Source: Syntrophobacter fumaroxidans MPOB
Lineage (GTDB): Bacteria; Desulfobacterota; Syntrophobacteria; Syntrophobacterales; Syntrophobacteraceae
Assembly (NCBI RefSeq): GCF_000014965.1
Contig: NC_008554.1
Coordinates: forward strand, 3,336,001 to 3,400,000
DNA: 64,000 bases
Reading direction: 5' to 3'
Shown: piece by piece, positions 1-8,394 of the stretch
How positions within the stretch are numbered: the stretch's first letter is position 1
Layout: each line of letters starts with the position of its first letter
Position numbers and translations under genes: made by a program
Notes under the pieces: model-generated
Databases searched by the model: none
What the model was told of the DNA's origin: nothing
The model's input: only the letters and a program-made list of their open reading frames with translations

Positions 1-411
1 GATCAGGATTGAAAAGACATAGCCCGCGTAGAGCTTCTTGACGCTCACCAGGGCGTCCCCCACGGGTTTCCCCTCGGATCGGATTCCGGTGACGGCCAGG
101 ACGTGCGGCTGTTTCTGGTTCAAATCCTCATCGAAGACGAGCGTGAGCGTTGTCCGGTCGGCGGAGAGACCGGTGCGGACGATCTTGAGCGGAATATCCG
201 GATCGGTCTTTTCATAGATTCTGAAGTTTGCCGCAGTCGAGGCCCATCCCTCCTCGACGGGGCCGGCAAACGAGACGACGATCTCCCGGGCTCCCTTGAA
301 AGCCGTCTTCTTGATGAACGAATGCTCCGTCTCGCAGCCGCACAACAGGATCAGTCCCAGCAGGGCCGCGGCAATGCCCGGAAAGAAAAGAGAGCGTTTC
401 GGCGTGATCAT
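1..411 (-). CDS. Lipoprotein with Ig-like domain, partial (C-terminus outside window)
   Basis: The reading frame stays open to the window edge, giving the first 137 residues. It begins with a basic stretch, a hydrophobic segment and a lipobox (LILLCGC), so it is probably an exported lipoprotein with the lipid on Cys26. Residues 35-125 look like a single Ig-like beta-sandwich (Big_5/SbsA type), judged by eye from alternating hydrophobic strands. Its ATG overlaps the rnfE stop as ATGA, so it is translationally coupled to the Rnf genes. Most rnf operons continue from rnfE into rnfA, so a lipoprotein here is unusual. It may be an accessory subunit on the outer face of the complex, but that is inference. 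Confidence 0.75.
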   Translation of the reverse strand, partial: MITPKRSLFFPGIAAALLGLILLCGCETEHSFIKKTAFKGAREIVVSFAGPVEEGWASTAANFRIYEKTDPDIPLKIVRTGLSADRTTLTLVFDEDLNQKQPHVLAVTGIRSEGKPVGDALVSVKKLYAGYVFSILI

Positions 412-1061
412 CGGTTTTTCGCCTTCCTTCGATTGTAGACGAGCTCAACGTAGTTGAAGATGGCCATCATGATCCCCACGCAGAAGAAGCCGGCGGCGGG
501 CAGCGCAAAGAACAGAAGGGGCTGGAAGCCGAGGACGTCGAACCCCAGGAGGGTGCCCTGGCCGAGGAGCTCGCGGACGAACCCTATGCTCACCATGCCG
601 AACATGAAGCCCAGCCCCATGCCCAGCGCGTCCCAGAAGGACGGGCTTACGGCGTTCCTGCAGGCGAATGTCTCGAGCCGCATGGTGATTATGGCGAAAG
701 CGACGATGAGCTTGACGAAGATGCCCATCTGCTTGTATGCCCCCGGCACATAGGCCGCGAGCACCAGGTCGATCACCGTCACCCAGGTGGCGATGGTGAG
801 CGTGTAGGTGGGGATGCGGATCCTGGGGTGGATGAAATTCTTGACGGCCGCGATGGTGCAGCTCGAAAACACCTGGACGAAAAGGACCGCAACCCCCAGC
901 AGCAGCCCGTTCATTATGGTTGTGCTGATTCCGACCGCAGGGCACATGGAAAGCGCAAGGCGGAAGATGGGGTTCTCGTTCAAGATGCCGTCGAGCACCA
1001 ATTGAGAGCTGGTCTTGGTTGTGGCGGGCACGGTTTCACTCCTGAGCTGATGGATCGCCAA
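408..1061 (-). CDS. rnfE: Rnf complex subunit E (membrane)
   Basis: This 217-residue integral membrane protein belongs to the RnfE/NqrD family. The family signature around residues 27-45 (ENPIFRLALSMCPAVG) is present, followed by about six hydrophobic helices. Rnf is a membrane ferredoxin:NAD+ oxidoreductase that exchanges electrons for a Na+ or H+ gradient; RnfE and RnfA form its inverted-repeat membrane core. The gene follows rnfG by 34 bases, and its stop overlaps the start of the lipoprotein gene. No strong ribosome binding site is visible before the ATG. Confidence 0.93.
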   Translation of the reverse strand: MAIHQLRSETVPATTKTSSQLVLDGILNENPIFRLALSMCPAVGISTTIMNGLLLGVAVLFVQVFSSCTIAAVKNFIHPRIRIPTYTLTIATWVTVIDLVLAAYVPGAYKQMGIFVKLIVAFAIITMRLETFACRNAVSPSFWDALGMGLGFMFGMVSIGFVRELLGQGTLLGFDVLGFQPLLFFALPAAGFFCVGIMMAIFNYVELVYNRRKAKNR

Positions 1062-1095
1062 AACAAGCGAACAAGCCGATTGACACCCTGGCGGC

Positions 1096-2010
1096 TCAGA
1101 ACGTCACGGGAACCTTCTGAGCCGTGATGACCCGGTCCAGGGCCTGCACGCGGTAGGAGAACTTCTTCACCATGTTCCCGACCCCGGTGGTCACCGATTT
1201 GCTCGAAATCGTCGCGCCCGTGAGCGCGTAGATATCGTGATCGCGGTATTTCTTATTGATCCGGTCGACGTCTTCCGGGGAGATGGAAGCGCCGGTCCAT
1301 TTCTCCCTTTCGAGAGCCTTTCTGAATTCATCGGGCAAAGGCTCCTTGACGACCCCGAGTGTCTTCAGCCTCTCAAAGGGCTTGCCGACGAACTGGTTCT
1401 TGAAGTACTCCTTCGTAATTTCCGCTCCGAGCCCCGGGTCTTCCTCGTGTTCCATGATTTCGAGCCCCACTATGTTGAAAGCCGGATCGAGAGCGAGCAT
1501 CACCTTGATGAAAGTCTTGAACCCGGGGAATCTACCGGGCAAAAGATACGCCGACCTGCCGGATCCGACCGTTGCGATGATGGTGGAATCCGAGTAGGAG
1601 AATGTCTTCGGCGCCTCCAACAGACGCTTCAGTACTTTATCCCTGGCCGCCGCCTCGATCGCGGATTCCGGGTCGAGGGGAGCCTCCAATCGTTTGACGA
1701 ACTCGCCCTCGACGGTGACGAGCAGCAACTCGTGGGATTCTTCCCGTTCCTTGCGAACCGGAACCAGGTATCCCAGAAAAAGCCGGCCCCGGTCTTCGAT
1801 GATGTAACGGTAGATCGTGTGCAGTTTGAGATCGGAGGGTGCATCGTTGTGCCTGCCGTAACCGATGAGTCCGAGCATGGTCTGCCGTTCGTTGAGATGT
1901 TCGTTGTGTTTCTTGGCGTTGTAGGTGAACGCGAACACCGAGCCCATGACGAACGCGGCCACCAAACAGGTGATCGTCAGCTTGATGGTGATTCTCAGGA
2001 TTTCTTTCAT
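1096..2010 (-). CDS. rnfG: Rnf complex subunit G (covalent FMN)
   Basis: The 304-residue product has one N-terminal membrane anchor (about residues 8-30) and an extracytoplasmic FMN-binding domain. The flavin site is TGATISS at 264-270; in the family FMN is bound through a phosphoester to the Thr at 267. The family segment HEEDPGLGAEI is also present. It is longer than many RnfG proteins (about 200 residues), the extra length lying between the anchor and the FMN domain. The ATG overlaps the rnfD stop as ATGA, and this start leaves the anchor at the N-terminus. No flavin transferase ApbE is in the window. Confidence 0.92.
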   Translation of the reverse strand: MKEILRITIKLTITCLVAAFVMGSVFAFTYNAKKHNEHLNERQTMLGLIGYGRHNDAPSDLKLHTIYRYIIEDRGRLFLGYLVPVRKEREESHELLLVTVEGEFVKRLEAPLDPESAIEAAARDKVLKRLLEAPKTFSYSDSTIIATVGSGRSAYLLPGRFPGFKTFIKVMLALDPAFNIVGLEIMEHEEDPGLGAEITKEYFKNQFVGKPFERLKTLGVVKEPLPDEFRKALEREKWTGASISPEDVDRINKKYRDHDIYALTGATISSKSVTTGVGNMVKKFSYRVQALDRVITAQKVPVTF

Positions 2011-3029
2011 GTCGTTGCACCTTTCGGAGGAGCGAACCGCTTTGGCTTGAACCATCCTTCGAGTGCGGGGCTCAGAGGGTTCATCAACAGGATGGCGTAG
2101 CAGACTCCTTCCGGATATCCGCCCTTCAGGCGGATGAGAACCGTCAGAGCGCCGACGCCCGCCCCGAAGACGAGCTTTGCGGCATTCCCGTTCGGAGAAG
2201 TGACGTAGTCGGTGGCCATGAAAAATGCGCCCAGGATCACGCCACCCGATAGTACGGCGAGGACGGGATCGCCCGTGAAGAGCTTCTCCCCGCCGAAAAC
2301 CCACGAGAAGAATCCGACGGACAGCACCGTCGCCACGGGAATATGCCAGGAGATGTATCGTCTGAGCATGAGATAGAGCCCCCCGAGAGTGAGGAGCAGC
2401 GCGGAAGTCTCCCCGATGCATCCGGGCCTCCAGCCCACAAAGAAATCCCAGTACAGGGTGGAAGGCGCTCCAAACCGCTCGATGACCGCATTCATGCCGT
2501 AGTGCTTGAGCACGTAGAGCGGCGTGGCGGTGGATACGGCGTCGATCCCTCCAAGAGACCCGAATACGGCCGCATCGTGAATCGGGGCCAGCCAGGCCGA
2601 GGTCATGGCCACCGGGAATGTGGCGACGAGGAATGCGCGGCCGATGAGGGCGGGGTTGAAGATGTTGAACCCGATGCCCCCGAGAAGGTGTTTGGCCACA
2701 TAAATCGCCATGATCGCTCCCGGAATGGGCATCCAGAGCGGGACTCCGGGAGGAATGCAAAAAGCCAGCAAAAGCCCCGTGATCACCGCGCTGCCGTCCC
2801 TCACGGTGACGGGGCGCTTGAGCAGCTTCTGAGTGGCGGCTTCAACGGCGACACAGCTTGCCGTGCTGATCGCCGCTATGATGAGGGCTCGAAGGCCGAA
2901 AACGAACACGGAAAGGATGAGCGAAGGAATGAGACAAGCTACCACCGTCCACATGATTTTCTCGACGGATTCGGTGCTCTTGAGATGCGGAGAGATCGAA
3001 ACCGACCAGGCCGGCGGGATCATTTTCAC
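2007..3029 (-). CDS. rnfD: Rnf complex subunit D (membrane, covalent FMN)
   Basis: This 340-residue polytopic membrane protein belongs to the RnfD/NqrB family. The motif STATP at residues 166-170 is the covalent FMN site, with Thr169 the expected flavin-bearing residue. The segments DGSAVITGLLLAF and GGIGFNIFNPALIGRAF are typical of the family. The listed start is the first in-frame GTG, but it has no good ribosome binding site. A near-perfect one (AAAGGAG, 3067-3073) sits 7 bases before an in-frame ATC codon at 3059-3057, ten codons upstream, so the true start may be ATC. Confidence 0.92.
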   Translation of the reverse strand: MKMIPPAWSVSISPHLKSTESVEKIMWTVVACLIPSLILSVFVFGLRALIIAAISTASCVAVEAATQKLLKRPVTVRDGSAVITGLLLAFCIPPGVPLWMPIPGAIMAIYVAKHLLGGIGFNIFNPALIGRAFLVATFPVAMTSAWLAPIHDAAVFGSLGGIDAVSTATPLYVLKHYGMNAVIERFGAPSTLYWDFFVGWRPGCIGETSALLLTLGGLYLMLRRYISWHIPVATVLSVGFFSWVFGGEKLFTGDPVLAVLSGGVILGAFFMATDYVTSPNGNAAKLVFGAGVGALTVLIRLKGGYPEGVCYAILLMNPLSPALEGWFKPKRFAPPKGATT

Positions 3030-3099
3030 ATCGAGTTTTTGTTCGGCTTGAGTTTCGATGACCGGACTCCTTTATCTGTCTTGGAAAATGAGAGCGACG

Positions 3100-4422
3100 T
3101 CACTTTCTGGCTTTCGCCTTGGCAAGACGCGTGAACTGGACCAGAGGCCGTTTCGCCGGGCAGACGAAGGCGCAGGCCCCGCATTCAAAACACTCGAAAA
3201 CCCCGAACTGGGCGGTGTCCCGGGCCCGCCCCGCCTCCACGTATATTCCCACCTCGTTGGGGGACAGCCCCATGGAACAGACTTCGACGCATTTCCCGCA
3301 CCTGATGCACGGTCCGTGCGGTCTGGAGTCGATCTCGTCATCGGAAAGGAAAAGCACCCCGGACGTGGTCTTCATGACGGGCAGGTCGGTGGTGGGGATG
3401 GAAAAGCCCATCATCGGCCCGCCCACGACGATCCTGGCCAGATTGTCCATGGTGCCCCCGAGGAAGGTCACGATGTCGCTGAGCCTGGTGCCGATCCGGA
3501 CCATGAGGTTGGCGGGCCTGGCGATGGCTCGCCCTGAAATCGTCACGACCCTCTCGTAGAGGGGTTTTTCCAAAACCACCGCGTCATGGATGGTCTTGGC
3601 CGTGCCGACGTTGATGACCATCACCCCGACGTCGAACGGCAGCCCGGGATAAGGGACCCGCCTGCCGGTGATCGTCTGGATGAGCTGCTTCTCGGACCCC
3701 TGGGGATATTTCACCATGAGGGGATTGACGCTGATCTTGCAGTCCGGGGCCGTGCTTTCGGCCGCTGCCCTGCTCAGAACCCAGATGGCTTCCTGCTTGT
3801 TGTTCTCAATCCCGATGTGACACTCTTTGATTCCCAGTATCCGGAGAATGATCCGAGCGCCAGTCAGTATTTCATGAGGGAATTCGATCATGGTGCGGTT
3901 GTCGCAGTTGAGGTACGGCTCGCACTCGGCCGCGTTTAGGATCAGCTTGTCCAGCCGGGTCCCGGGCGGGGGCGAGAGCTTGAGATGCGTGGGGAATCCG
4001 GCCCCGCCGAGGCCGACCAACCCCGCATTTCTTATTTTTTCAAGAAGTTCCTCGGGCGAAAAGTGCTCCCACTCGGAAGGCGTGAAGACTTTCGGCTCCG
4101 CTTGCGGGTCCCTGCGGATGGTCACGCTCGGCGCCTCCACTCTGACCGGGTGGGGTGAAGCGCCGATGCTCTTTACTGTGCCGCTGACGCTTGAATGCAC
4201 ACTCGCGCCAAGCCCGGCGTCGACGACTCCGATCGTCTCGCCTTCGATCACCGTTGCTTTTTTGTCGACAAGAACCCTGCAGGGAGAACCGAAGTGTTGA
4301 AGAAGGAGAATATCCACTTCTTCGGGGGGCGGCATCGCTTCTATGGGCAGATGCTCGGTGAGTTCCTTTGATTCGCGGGGGTGTATGCCCCCTTTGGAGA
4401 AAGTCGGAGACGATTTGCTCAT
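3100..4422 (-). CDS. rnfC: Rnf complex subunit C (NADH/FMN, two 4Fe-4S clusters)
   Basis: RnfC is the cytoplasmic peripheral subunit that handles NAD(H). The 440-residue protein opens with the family hallmark FSKGGIHPRESK, followed by the glycine-rich flavin/nucleotide region GLVGLGGAGFPTHLKL. Near the C-terminus are two [4Fe-4S] motifs, CIRCGKCVEVC and CFECGACAFVC. A longer reading from 4512 is open, but the family alignment starts just after the ATG at 4422, which follows a GGGGG stretch. It is the first gene of the minus-strand rnfC-D-G-E operon, and its promoter should lie in the 4423-5000 region. Confidence 0.94.
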   Translation of the reverse strand: MSKSSPTFSKGGIHPRESKELTEHLPIEAMPPPEEVDILLLQHFGSPCRVLVDKKATVIEGETIGVVDAGLGASVHSSVSGTVKSIGASPHPVRVEAPSVTIRRDPQAEPKVFTPSEWEHFSPEELLEKIRNAGLVGLGGAGFPTHLKLSPPPGTRLDKLILNAAECEPYLNCDNRTMIEFPHEILTGARIILRILGIKECHIGIENNKQEAIWVLSRAAAESTAPDCKISVNPLMVKYPQGSEKQLIQTITGRRVPYPGLPFDVGVMVINVGTAKTIHDAVVLEKPLYERVVTISGRAIARPANLMVRIGTRLSDIVTFLGGTMDNLARIVVGGPMMGFSIPTTDLPVMKTTSGVLFLSDDEIDSRPHGPCIRCGKCVEVCSMGLSPNEVGIYVEAGRARDTAQFGVFECFECGACAFVCPAKRPLVQFTRLAKAKARK

Positions 4423-4769
4423 GTCAGCCCCCAGGTTGCAGTTGTATCGCCGATCCTTTGAAAACGGCAAAGCCACAGGAGGTCGCCGGCCTGTGGACGA
4501 TGGAATGGACAATGGCTGGGGGGGGACAAATTCTTGAACGCAATGGCAACGAACGGCATGCGCCCACGACGCGATGCCGGGCGAGGACCATCCGGAAAAC
4601 CGAAAACCGTCTCAATTTCCGTGACGCATCAAGCGACACGATCGCAACGGGAACGGCATAACCGAATTCTGCGGCATGTTGCACCACAAACCGGCCGGAC
4701 ACCCGGCGGAGACTCCGTGCACAACTTCGCTGCGTGGTGAATTGCCTGGAGACCTTCCGGCTCCGTTCT

Positions 4770-4797
4770 CACATGCGTGTCAATCCAAAAGCATGTG
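4770..4797. promoter_or_regulatory. Inverted repeat, possible operator
   Basis: CACATGC at 4770-4776 is mirrored by GCATGTG at 4791-4797. The arm centres are 21 bases apart, two helical turns, as expected for a dimeric repressor or activator site. A minus-strand TTGACA lies between the arms at 4777-4782. It is about 350 bases upstream of rnfC, far for a simple operator, so the assignment is tentative. Confidence 0.3.
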
Positions 4798-5025
4798 CGC
4801 TCTTGTTCGATCACCCCCCTTCCCGACAACCGATGTACAATTTTTACATTGAGAATGTCTATGCATGCTATCGGTCTGTGTGCATGTTGTCAAGGATTAT
4901 TGCCAATGAAAACAAATGGGGTTATTGTGCGGCGCTTCGAACAATCGCCGGTACCGAAAGCACCGCGGCGATCCGGGGGCGAGGCTTTTCATCGCGCGAA
5001 AACGGGTGCCGCGGAGCTTTCGGCG

Positions 5026-5204
5026 GACCCGCGGGCGGGGAACCGAATCCGGAAACCCGAAAGGCCGGCCAGCCCCCCTTTCGGGTCTGCGCCGGCCTTC
5101 TTGGCTCAGCTTGGATTCACGTGTGCAGATCGGTCTCCAACGGCCGGGCTTTTCGCCCTTCGCGGCAAGGAACGCGCGCCCCGGGACTCCAGGTCAAGCG
5201 GGTC
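5026..5204 (+). repeat. Dispersed structured intergenic repeat, copy A
   Basis: This segment matches 62769-62945 along nearly its whole length, in the same orientation. A 22-base core (5092-5113) is identical in both. The copy folds into a first hairpin, GGCCGGC (5083-5089) with GCCGGCC (5091-5097) extended inward by CAG/CTG and CCC/GGG pairs, and a second hairpin GGGC-N5-GCCC (5146-5158). The first stem is kept in the other copy with different bases, which suggests selection for structure. Differences between the copies show no third-codon bias, so it is probably not coding. Confidence 0.75.
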
Positions 5205-5606
5205 TTGAGCGTGAAAAACCCCACTTGAGGGAATGGACGTAATGTTGTATTATCTTTCACGTTCAATGTTCGTTGAGACCACGCGTCTTTCGAATCCGCC
5301 GAAGTTCGCATCCCTGCGCCGATGCGCTCCGTTCGCCCGGAACGCTCCGAACCTGCATCCGCACACGGTTTGCTCCGGTCACTGCCGCAAGTCGGATTTC
5401 ATCGAGAAGTCGCCCTCGAGGGAACCGGTTTCCATTCATGAAGGAGCCCGGCCCGAGAGGAGTTCGCCTGCATTCGGGCGCCATTGTCTTGCGGGCGAAC
5501 TTGTGAAGGAAGGGGCGTTTGCCCCTTTGATTCGACAATAGTTTGCTTTTATTGGATGTTTTGCGCATTTTGCATCATCGGGAACCTACTTCGTTCCAAT
5601 TTTCTC

Positions 5607-5640
5607 TTGACATAAATGATGATGTTGACATAGGCTGCAT
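5607..5640 (+). promoter_or_regulatory. Possible promoter region of the formate dehydrogenase operon
   Basis: Two TTGACA hexamers lie at 5607-5612 and 5625-5630 in an AT-rich patch. The best -10 partners are poor (TAGGCT, 18 bases after the first). A start here would give a leader of about 400 bases that includes the structured region at 5860-5978. Confidence 0.3.
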
Positions 5641-5859
5641 ATGACTTTTCCATGCTGTTTGTTAGCTGAAGTTAAATCGCTCATCCTCATCCACGGGCGG
5701 AATCGCGATGAAGAGCCAACCTCTTCAGAATCGTGCACGATGCGGGTGTTTCTCGTGTCGTGTAAATTTTCACATAGTTGCCATCCATTTGAAACCTTCA
5801 GCGTACGGATAATCCTTCCTTGCACAACCCGGGTCCGGGTGACTCCGGAGAATCGAACG

Positions 5860-5978
5860 CACCGTAGCGGCGAGGTCGACCAACGCCTGCGGTGTCTGCT
5901 GTTTCCGGTCGCCCGATGAGAAAGCCGAAGCTCCCGTTTGGGGGGTGCCCAAAGAAACCTTATGCTTCGGCAGCGACC
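5860..5978 (+). ncRNA. Structured leader RNA, candidate Moco/tungsten-cofactor riboswitch
   Basis: Nested complementary segments lie 60-180 bases before the first gene of a Mo/W-enzyme operon. CACCG (5860-5864) pairs with CGGTG (5890-5894) and continues inward as TAG/CTG and GCG/CGC. GGTCGC (5907-5912) pairs with GCGACC (5973-5978), enclosing GCCGAAGC (5924-5931) pairing with GCTTCGGC (5964-5971), which encloses TCCC/GGGG. Moco RNA riboswitches typically sit in front of molybdenum cofactor and Mo/W enzyme genes, so that class is the leading hypothesis. I could not check the covariance model. Confidence 0.5.
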
Positions 5979-6041
5979 TGAAAAAAGAATGGCGTCAGTG
6001 GTTTTTGTGAATTGATTCACTAAAGAAAGGAGGAAGTGGGA

Positions 6042-6497
6042 ATGAAAGACAAGCTGCAACGGATCTTTACGCGCCACGACCGGAAGCGTGACGCGCTGAT
6101 CCCGGTCCTGCAGGACATCCAGGGAGAATTCGGCTACTTGCCGCCGCATGCGATGCAGGCGGCCGCCAGGCACTGCCGCACCTCCGCCGTGGAAGTCTAT
6201 GGCGTGTCCACCTTTTACGCCCAGTTCAAGTTCAGTCCGGTCGGCAGGCATACGGTGACGGTTTGCCAGGGAACCGCGTGCCACGTCATGGGAGGGCACC
6301 GGATCCTCGAGGAGTGCAAGTCTCAACTCGGAGTGCAGCCCGGGCAAACGACTCCCGACGGGATGTTCACGCTGGAGACGGTGGCCTGCATTGGTGCGTG
6401 TGCTCTGTCGCCGGCGGTGGTGGTCGACAAGGATACCTACGGCAGAATGAAACCCGAACGAATCACGGAGATCTTGAATGCAGCCACAAGCAAGTAA
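6042..6497 (+). CDS. NuoE-like [2Fe-2S] subunit of formate dehydrogenase
   Basis: This 151-residue protein is a thioredoxin-fold [2Fe-2S] subunit of the NuoE/HydC/HoxE family. The cluster ligands are CQGTAC (C-x4-C) and CIGAC (C-x3-C). The family segment VEVYGVSTFYAQF is present. It passes electrons between the flavin subunit and the rest of a soluble NAD-linked complex. The ATG at 6042 was chosen because AAAGGAGG (6027-6033) lies 8 bases before it; a GTG at 6036 is too close. It overlaps the next gene by 20 bases and is the first gene of the formate dehydrogenase operon. Confidence 0.92.
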   Translation: MKDKLQRIFTRHDRKRDALIPVLQDIQGEFGYLPPHAMQAAARHCRTSAVEVYGVSTFYAQFKFSPVGRHTVTVCQGTACHVMGGHRILEECKSQLGVQPGQTTPDGMFTLETVACIGACALSPAVVVDKDTYGRMKPERITEILNAATSK

Positions 6498-8289
6498 GAA
6501 AAAAAAGCCGGCAAAGGAACGTCAGGTTCTCGTCTGCCGCGGGACCGGATGCGAATCCCAGAAGGCGAAAATCCTATTCGACAACCTGGAACACGAGCTG
6601 AAGATGCTCGGGCTCGACGACGACATCGAGGTGAAGTTCACGGGATGCCATGGATTCTGCCAGCAGGGGCCGACGGTCATTGTCATGCCCGCGGGAACCT
6701 TCTACTGCAACGTTCAACCCGAAGACGCCGATGAGATCGTCAAGATCGACATCAAGGACGGCGGCAAAGTCGAGCGGCTTCTGTTCATCGACCCGAAGAC
6801 CAAGGAGCGGGTGCTCAGCTACAAGGACATGAAGTTTTTCAGCCCGCAGCGGCGCATCGTGCTCAAGAACTGCGGGTTCATCAACCCGGAGGACATCGAC
6901 GACTACATTGCGGTGGGCGGCTACCAGGGCATCCAAAAGGCGCTGGGCGGCTCCCGGATGGACGTGATCAACGAGATCAAGAAATCCGGGCTGAGGGGCC
7001 GCGGGGGCGGAGGTTTTCCCACGGGGATGAAGTGGGAGTTCTGCCACAATTCTCCGGGCGACCAGAAGTATCTGATCTGCAACGCCGACGAGGGGGATCC
7101 GGGCGCCTTCATGGACCGCGCGGTGCTCGAGGGCGATCCGCACGCGGTGCTCGAGGGAATGATGATCGCGGCGTACGCCATCGGCGCGAGCAAGGCCTAC
7201 ATATACTGCCGGGCGGAATACCCGATGGCCTACGAGCGTTCGATGATCGCCATCGATCAGGCGACCAAGCGGGGTTTTCTGGGCAAGAAGATTTTCGGTT
7301 CGGACATGGATTTCGAGATCAAGCTCAAGCTCGGCGCGGGTGCGTTCGTATGCGGCGAGGAGACGGCCCTGATGGCCTCCATCGAGGGCAAGCGCGGCAT
7401 GCCCATGCCCCGCCCGCCTTTTCCCGCCGTGAAGGGGCTCTTCGGCAAGCCGACCAACATCAACAACGTGGAGACGTTCGGCAACATCGCGACGATCATG
7501 ACCAAGGGCGGCGACTGGTTCGCCAGCGTCGGCACGGAAAAGAGCAAGGGCACGAAGGTGTTCGCCCTGGCGGGGAAGATCTCGTACAGCGGTCTGGTGG
7601 AAATCCCGATGGGCACGCCGCTTCGGGAGATCATCGATGAAATCGGCGGCGGCATTCCCAACAAGCGCAAGTTCAAGGCGGCGCAGACGGGCGGTCCTTC
7701 GGGAGGATGTATTCCTTCGGAGCATTTCGACATCCCGATGGACTACGAAAACCTGACCCAGGTGGGGTCGATCATGGGTTCGGGCGGCTTGATCGTGACC
7801 GATGAGACGACCTGCATGGTGGACATGGCGAAGTTCTTCCTGGGGTTCACCCAGAAGGAATCCTGCGGCAAGTGCGTACCCTGCCGGCTCGGGACGAAGA
7901 AGATGCTGGAAGTGCTGGGCGACATTTCGAAGGGCAAGGCCACCATGGAAGACCTGGAACAGCTCCTGGAGCTGGCTCAGGACGTCAAGGGCGGGTCGCT
8001 GTGCGGCCTGGGCCAGACGGCGCCCAACCCGGTGCTCTCCACGGTCCGGTACTTCCGGGATGAATACGAAGCCCACATTCTGCGCAAGGAGTGCCCGGCG
8101 CGTGTTTGCGTGGACCTGATCAAGTTCGAGGTCAACGAGGAGAATTGCCAGAAATGCGGACTGTGCTTCAAGGCCTGCCCGGCGGGAGCAGTCTCGTGGG
8201 AGAAGAAGCAGACGGCCAAGATCGATGTGTCCAAGTGCATCAAGTGCCGCTCCTGCATCCTGGCCTGTCGTTTCAATGCAATCGACTGA
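6478..8289 (+). CDS. NuoF-like NAD(H)/FMN subunit with extra ferredoxin domain
   Basis: The 603-residue protein has an N-terminal thioredoxin-like [2Fe-2S] domain (about 15-110), an NADH/FMN domain containing RGRGGGGFPTGMKW and CNADEGDPGAFMDR (about 165-215), an SLBB region, the [4Fe-4S] motif ESCGKCVPCR, and a C-terminal 2x[4Fe-4S] ferredoxin domain (CQKCGLCFKACP and CIKCRSCILAC). This is the HydB/HylB layout of electron-bifurcating hydrogenases and formate dehydrogenases, and differs from hoxF in this window, which lacks the C-terminal ferredoxin. It probably exchanges electrons with NAD+ and ferredoxin together with the upstream NuoE-like protein and FdhA. The bifurcating role is inference. 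Confidence 0.92.
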   Translation: MQPQASKKKKPAKERQVLVCRGTGCESQKAKILFDNLEHELKMLGLDDDIEVKFTGCHGFCQQGPTVIVMPAGTFYCNVQPEDADEIVKIDIKDGGKVERLLFIDPKTKERVLSYKDMKFFSPQRRIVLKNCGFINPEDIDDYIAVGGYQGIQKALGGSRMDVINEIKKSGLRGRGGGGFPTGMKWEFCHNSPGDQKYLICNADEGDPGAFMDRAVLEGDPHAVLEGMMIAAYAIGASKAYIYCRAEYPMAYERSMIAIDQATKRGFLGKKIFGSDMDFEIKLKLGAGAFVCGEETALMASIEGKRGMPMPRPPFPAVKGLFGKPTNINNVETFGNIATIMTKGGDWFASVGTEKSKGTKVFALAGKISYSGLVEIPMGTPLREIIDEIGGGIPNKRKFKAAQTGGPSGGCIPSEHFDIPMDYENLTQVGSIMGSGGLIVTDETTCMVDMAKFFLGFTQKESCGKCVPCRLGTKKMLEVLGDISKGKATMEDLEQLLELAQDVKGGSLCGLGQTAPNPVLSTVRYFRDEYEAHILRKECPARVCVDLIKFEVNEENCQKCGLCFKACPAGAVSWEKKQTAKIDVSKCIKCRSCILACRFNAID

Positions 8290-8394
8290 TCGTCTTCAGA
8301 GCGGACGAAAAGTCGTTGGGAACGGGTTCATAAAGCTGAGAAGAAAGAGCATTCAGTCGTAAAGCTGATTCCTTAAAACACAGAGAGAGGAACA

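Larger units (their letters stand above)
4423..6041. other. 1.6-kb non-coding stretch between rnfC and the formate dehydrogenase operon
   Basis: No credible gene is seen; the open frames have no family resemblance or good ribosome binding sites. The stretch holds an inverted repeat CACATGC-N14-GCATGTG (4770-4797), ACATT-gag-AATGT near 4847-4859, the dispersed repeat at 5026-5204, two TTGACA hexamers (5607-5612 and 5625-5630) and a strongly foldable region at 5860-5978. Promoters for both divergent operons must lie here. Confidence 0.7.

Noticed and set aside
4734-5228. Plus-strand frame through repeat copy A, with protein-level similarity to the frame at 62719-63015 (shared RPSWLSL and PGF motifs)
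   Set aside because: The similarity follows from the DNA repeat. Differences are spread over all codon positions, there are gaps out of frame, and no ribosome site precedes either frame.
6574-8076. A 500-codon minus-strand frame opposite the NuoF-like gene
   Set aside because: It is a shadow of high-GC codon bias; the plus-strand protein is a clear family member in every domain.
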